DNA from: Coptodactyla brooksi
Lineage: Eukaryota; Arthropoda; Insecta; Coleoptera; Scarabaeidae
Direction of reading: 5' to 3'
Assembly: GCA_033557675.1 (NCBI GenBank)
Contig: JAWQRM010000470.1
Location: 1-22,411, forward strand
DNA length: 22,411 nucleotides
In this document: piece by piece, positions 18,201 through 22,411 of the stretch
Layout: each line of letters begins with the position of its first letter
Numbering within the stretch: the stretch's first letter is position 1
Notes under the pieces: model-generated
What the model was told of the DNA's origin: nothing
What the model saw: the letters and a program-made list of their open reading frames with translations, nothing else
Database searches by the model: none
Translations under genes and position numbers: made by a program

Positions 18201-18219
18201 TCCTGCGTATACCGCAGGA
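18201..18219. repeat. Hairpin, 7-bp perfect arms
   Basis: tcctgcg (18201-18207) pairs with cgcagga (18213-18219) around tatac. It begins one base after the preceding hairpin ends. Confidence 0.8.
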
Positions 18220-18369
18220 ATAGGCAGTTTGATTACTTAAGAACATCTACCTTGTCAACTTAACAGTTCTTGTTCTTATTGCCGGCTAACGTGATGCTCC
18301 GTTGTACAGAGGTTAAATTAAACTGAAGTCGTTTTAATTTGTGGAAAATGACATCAAAATGCTGCAGAA

Positions 18370-18402
18370 GCACTGTTTATTTAATAATTAAATAAACAGC
18401 GC
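18370..18402. repeat. Near-perfect palindrome, 13-bp arms
   Basis: ctgtttatttaat (18373-18385) and attaaataaacag (18387-18399) are exact inverted copies around a single A. gc/gc pairs add on beyond one mismatch. Confidence 0.9.
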
Positions 18403-18663
18403 ACCTGATTTAATTTAGGGTGGCCACCAAAAATTAATTATTTAGCAACCAAACTAAATAGGAACGAATACGGCAATCGAATTCTTGCACAAATAATTGT
18501 GTTGAGGGGTTTAGTTTTGGACCTGGGAATCTTACTACGCATTACAAATATTTTATTTTGGGAATTATTTTTGTATACTGTTGTAAACATCACTTGTTTT
18601 TGTAGAAGTATCAGTTTCAATTAAGAGCAATATCTAAGTACAATGTTAATTAAAAATTTATTA

Positions 18664-18667
<4 letters not shown>
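18403..18667. other. No recognised feature
   Basis: AT-rich sequence between the palindrome and the (AT)n tract. The minus-strand reading 18438-18620 is not recognisable. Confidence 0.4.

Positions 18668-18707
<40 letters not shown>
18668..18707. repeat. (AT)n microsatellite
   Basis: Twenty uninterrupted AT units, the longest simple repeat in the window. Confidence 0.95.
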
Positions 18708-18711
<4 letters not shown>

Positions 18712-19979
18712 TTTCTGAAAATTTGTAATAAAAAAACAAATAAATATCGACTAAAGGGTATTAAACAAGAAACCGTTAAAGGAAACTTTTAAGATTGTAA
18801 ATATATTATTTATATACCAGCTACTCATGAGCAAAAAAAAGATCCATCAAATTTTAATGACACATTATGCACATTATTCAGGAACATGCACTGCACACGT
18901 ACGGTATTTACAATTGTTTAAATAATTCGACAGGGTGAAGGTAAGATAATGTCATGGTATATGCAATATTAACTCGGATATGAGCCTCTTAGTAGGTAAT
19001 AAATAATGCGATCTATTTAATAAAGCAGGTGACTTCAAATTAATATTTTATGCGTTCATGCTTTAGTACGCAAAGTAAGTTCAAGTTCTATAATGGCATT
19101 TCATGGTGCCTTTCTTATCACTACACTGTTATTACTAGTAGCAGCTAAATAATGTAAATTGCACGTACAGGAATCTACACAGTCAGATGCTTAGTTCCCA
19201 CAATCGTCGTACACTGTTGGTGCTTAATTCACTGCATTAAGTAATAATTTATTACCCACAGGTTGTGACGTATCACAATCAGATGTCAGAAACTTACATA
19301 GTGAAAATTTGCACTTGAGTGCGTAAAATTGAAGTGCTGTCACTGATATTGCTAGAGTAGACTTACATAGCATACCATACAGTAGCAATATGCGTGATAT
19401 TTCATGGTTATTACTTTCTAAACCGTTTGTGAATTAATCCCTATTTATTCAACGGAATACACATTTAGAACAAATTCTAATGGGGAAGTACTCTCTTTAC
19501 ATATGAAGCGAATCCAGTTAAGCAAGCCACATAGATGCCACTTAGTATACAGCAAGGCTGGATAATGGTATGCAGCTTGAAACTTAGTGCTAAACTTTGG
19601 TGAAGGTTCAATTATATTTTGGGATGGAATTGGTTGGGATGGACGCACAGGGTTTGGTGGAAGTTAATAATGCGCATTAATGCTGATTACTGCATCAATA
19701 ATATCCTAGAGGGACAAATTCAACCATATGGTGTATTAATTTTCGCTCGAATTGTTTAACATAATTGGTATCGGTCATAATAAATATCCTTTGTTTCGAA
19801 ATATATGCCATGTCCCGCCATGTTGTTAATACTAAGTTTATAATTTTACCGTAATTCAGTATATTCGTTTATAAATTACCAAACTATTCCGTTTTTCAAT
19901 AAGAAACCTCCTGTACTATTTCTGGGATCAGTCTCTACATTTTCCTGTTTCGTTTTTGTTACGTTTCAAGCTTTAAAAC
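18708..19979. other. No recognised gene
   Basis: About 1.3 kb of AT-rich, unique-looking sequence. The minus-strand reading 19445-19648 and others lack any family resemblance. No transposon ends, RNA genes or strong hairpins were seen. Confidence 0.45.
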
Positions 19980-20260
19980 TTGTCACAGTATTACGGACCG
20001 GTTTGAAGCTGGTCATTTTCTTATGAAAACCTTTAGTTAAGGATTTTCCAAGTCCGAAATTTTAGGAAAGTTCTAGTATTGAAGATCTACGGTGCAAGAA
20101 CGTATACTTTTTCGTTTTATTTGAACTTTAAACGGAATTTTCCGGACTTTGGTCGAACGCGAGCACTGGAGACCTCGGGCAAGCGTTTTCTCGATTTTAC
20201 GCTCCTTGGCGGATGAATAATTTCACATTTCTACCCTTTTTCCGTAAAAGGCGGGATTAA
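19980..20260. other. GC-richer island 4, function unknown
   Basis: Words such as ttccggactttggtcgaacg and gcgagcactggagacctcgg set it apart from its surroundings. It has no long open frame. Similar in character to the other three islands. Confidence 0.4.
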
Positions 20261-20708
20261 GGTGATTAGCCCATAATTTTTCTTAACATTTCATTACGAA
20301 TATTTGTAAACTGAAAGCATTTGTTTCAACGCCGTATTTATTTAATGATTTATTACATGCAATCCATCTTCCTTACTCTTATTGTTGTTGATATATTTCA
20401 GACGTGCATTATTCTCTTATTATTGATTGTTCGTCGATATTATAAAACGCTCATACTATGCACACTAAAGCAGATTTGTGGATAGGATTAGGTTGTCATG
20501 GAGCAAGTACCTTAGAGTATCATTCTACAATTGTCCACTGGAATAAAGAACTTTCAGTTCGCAGTAGAGTAACCGGAACAATCGACTTACATCCGAGAAA
20601 TGCAGGTCCCTCTTGAAATCTATTATCGGATTGAGAATAATTGAGCCCTGTGTTTGAAATCTTGTATTTTTGAAACTCCACCGAAAAACTTAAAGGAGAT
20701 CTCTTTAT
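20261..20708. other. No recognised feature
   Basis: AT-rich sequence leading into repeat B. The two overlapping minus-strand readings (20520-20714, 20623-20859) do not resemble known proteins, and one runs into the repeat. Confidence 0.4.
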
Positions 20709-21446
20709 ACTCAATATGGATTTCGTAAAACTTGTACATATGGTTGAGGTACCTAAACATTTTTTGATTTTTTATAACTCTTTGTAACAAAATATATTTT
20801 TGTAATCTACATAAAATTACGGGTAAAAAACTATAAGGATAGTACATGCTTAAAATCAACAGTTCTCAAGTTATAAGCATAATTGATTACTGTTCTCTTC
20901 AGAAAAAATGTTCAAATGAATGTTGCATGAAATTGAACACTTCAAAATTTGAAAGAGTTTTCGCATATACAGGGCGTTCAGTTTATACTAAAAACTGTCC
21001 AATTTCAGATTTTTAAATGGAGCACCCTGTACATTATTACATTTTTTAAATATTTACAAGATTTAAGCGCCACTTTAATTATTATACCTTAGCTTTAAAT
21101 TGTAGCGTTTGGGCGTTATTTCGTATTGTCGAAAAAACATGACAGCTATGAATGCAAACTTTTTCTTAGAACTGTTATTGCTCTTTCTAGATGAAAATGT
21201 TTCAAATAGAAGTTGCATCACATCGAACTGTTCTGCTTATTCTAAAAACGGTGGGTAGCTTTCAGATTTTTAAATGGAACATCCTGTATATTATGATATT
21301 TTTGAAGTCCTTGTAAGATTTGGGGGCCACCAAGTGTTTGGGCATTATTACACATTTTTTGGAATATATTTCAATATATTTAATATATTTAAACCAGAGG
21401 CAAGGTACGAGAAAGTCATGTACGATGTACGATGTACTATTTTCGT
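20709..21446 (+). repeat. Dispersed repeat copy B (tandem-unit family)
   Basis: Same family and orientation as 3141-3876. Two internal units are visible: gttcaaat...gttgcat near 20910 and near 21200; cagatttttaaatgga plus a tacagg/cctgta pair at 21006 and 21263. B keeps a unit head (20905-21000, with tatacagggcgttca) that A lacks. A keeps a piece (about 3593-3632, with aatatacaggatgttcgg) that B lacks. The copies therefore lost different parts of a common tandem array. No protein resemblance. Confidence 0.85.
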
Positions 21447-21799
21447 GCACTTCTAACAGATACTTATTGCTATAGGTGAAGTAAATATTGTATTTTACTG
21501 CAGTTGTTTTATTACAGAATATTAACGAGTATTGCGGTGGGACAAATGTTGTTATTGTCTTATCTTAGAGAATAATACTAAATAAACTATATTCAAAATT
21601 AAAACTAATAAACACTTACATACATACAAGAGTAAAGATTCATTGTTGTGAACTTCTTTGTTCAGGGCCCATGGCAAAATTGGCGTTTTTTTGAAAAAAA
21701 TATTCAACACACTAAATATAGAACCTACACCTTGAATAATGTTTCTATCAGCAGGAGCAGGACTCACTCTCATTAACAAAAGAATATTGATGATTAACA
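21447..21799. other. No recognised gene
   Basis: The minus-strand open reading 21552-21800 has a hydrophobic end (LLLYVCKCLLVLILNIVYLV) but no family I recognise, and it abuts the PLE fragment. I treat it as chance. Confidence 0.4.
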
Positions 21800-22131
21800 A
21801 ACTAAATATGCTGGAAAAAGTGCAATATATAAATTAATTGTACTGATTGTGATAAAAAGTGTGTTGGGCAAACTAGAACGTCAGTCAAAACAAGGTTCAA
21901 AGAGCACATGGCTCACTTAAAATATGTTGTACCGAAAAATCTAGCGCTGTCGAACATATTTGCAACAGCAACCACAGGATAAGTGTAGAAAACGTAAAAC
22001 TGCTTAGAAATGTATCCCACAATAAGTTGTTGGATGCATTTGAAAGCATAGAAATTGTTAAATGTAGAAATAGACTTAATAAAGATAGAGGGCCAATACC
22101 GATTAGCCCTTTGTATAGTTTGATAGACTAG
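21800..22131 (+). pseudogene. Penelope-like element fragment 4 (GIY-YIG endonuclease)
   Basis: Three frames in order give a PLE endonuclease. LEKSAIYKL comes first, with the GIY glycine changed to alanine. After a shift near 21835 comes NCTDCDKKCVGQTRTSVKTR and FKEHMAHLKYVV, with the CxxC pair and 'vGQT...tRF.EH' block. After a shift near 21935 the frame is open to TAG at 22129-22131: EKSSAVEHICNSNHRISVEN, VKLLRNV, LLDAFESIEIVKC, RGPIPISPLYSLID. The last block is a typical PLE C-terminus, so the natural end of the protein is present. Compared with fragment 2b it belongs to a different subfamily (GQTRTS against GQTGRN). RT is absent upstream, where repeat B lies instead. Confidence 0.85.
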
Positions 22132-22411
22132 GTTAAATAGATTTAGAGGAAACGCTGGGCGGGTTGGCAGTTGTAAAGGGTTGGGCCAGGGGCTCTGTAA
22201 CCTTAGGCTAGATAACACGGGGACGGGAAACGCTGTACGGGAGATATTGTGTAAACGGGTAGGGGGGGTAAGGTAAGGAAACGCTTAGTTGGTCTTCTAT
22301 TGGTTGCGAAAAACCAATTAAGCCTCAATTAAGCGTCGCCTTTTTGGTTAGCAAAACGTGCGTGGAGCATCCTCTCTTCAAATTTTGGCGTAGTAGTGAC
22401 TTCGTTTTTAC
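22132..22411. other. G-rich tail after PLE fragment 4
   Basis: Directly after the PLE stop the plus strand becomes G-rich (gctgggcgggttggcag, gggtagggggggtaagg). It is probably the 3' untranslated part of that PLE or a neighbouring island. A hairpin attggtt/aaccaat with loop gcgaaa lies at 22299-22318. ccaattaag and tcaattaagcg form a short direct repeat near 22313-22336. Confidence 0.45.

Noticed and set aside
21552..21800. Minus-strand 82-residue hydrophobic reading as a receptor exon
   Set aside because: A single hydrophobic stretch in AT-rich DNA is common by chance, and no chemoreceptor or transporter motif was seen.
21913..22218. Minus-strand 101-residue reading
   Set aside because: It is antisense to the PLE endonuclease fragment, which reads clearly on the plus strand.

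Overview
The window reads as non-coding, AT-rich nuclear DNA of an insect or other arthropod. It holds no intact protein-coding gene that I can support. All recognisable coding matter is decayed transposable-element sequence: mariner/IS630-type transposases, a Tigger/pogo-type transposase tail, a multi-copy arthropod repeat protein whose function I do not know, and at least four Penelope-like element (PLE) fragments. Microsatellites, foldback DNA, a tRNA-like remnant and frequent frameshifts and stops fit eukaryotic repeat-rich intergenic or intronic DNA. Four GC-richer, repeat-free islands resemble the unique non-coding DNA I associate with insect (perhaps hymenopteran) genomes; that taxonomic hint is weak.

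Layout. 1-242: C-terminal end of an IS630/mariner-like transposase with one stop. 868-911: AT hairpin. 2515-2617: twin palindromic modules. 2718-3004: PLE connector fragment. 3141-3876: repeat A, a member of a dispersed family with internal ~290-bp units. 4480-4980: GC-richer island. 6247-6329 (-): tRNA-like or SINE-head sequence. 6607-6700: second IS630/mariner-like scrap. 6820-7380: foldback element with ~250-bp arms, each carrying a hammerhead-like core. 7407-8542: remnant of the multi-copy protein family, flanked by an inverted repeat. 9617-10045 (-): Tigger/pogo tail. 10150-10630: island. 11402-12046: internally deleted mariner with both terminal inverted repeats and a TA target duplication. 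12299-12376: 36-bp perfect palindrome plus a third partial copy. 13793-14493: second PLE (connector and GIY-YIG endonuclease). 15760-16160: island. 17050-17795: third PLE (reverse transcriptase). 18174-18402: three hairpins. 18668-18707: (AT)n. 19980-20260: island. 20709-21446: repeat B, same family and orientation as A. 21800-22131: fourth PLE (GIY-YIG endonuclease), then a G-rich tail.

Nothing here forms a working pathway. The window records repeated insertion, deletion and inversion. The most interesting items are the hammerhead-like cores at mirror positions in the foldback, the dispersed tandem-unit repeat next to PLE fragments, and the many near-perfect short hairpins outside recognised elements. 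All calls come from reading translations and aligning by eye; no database search was run.
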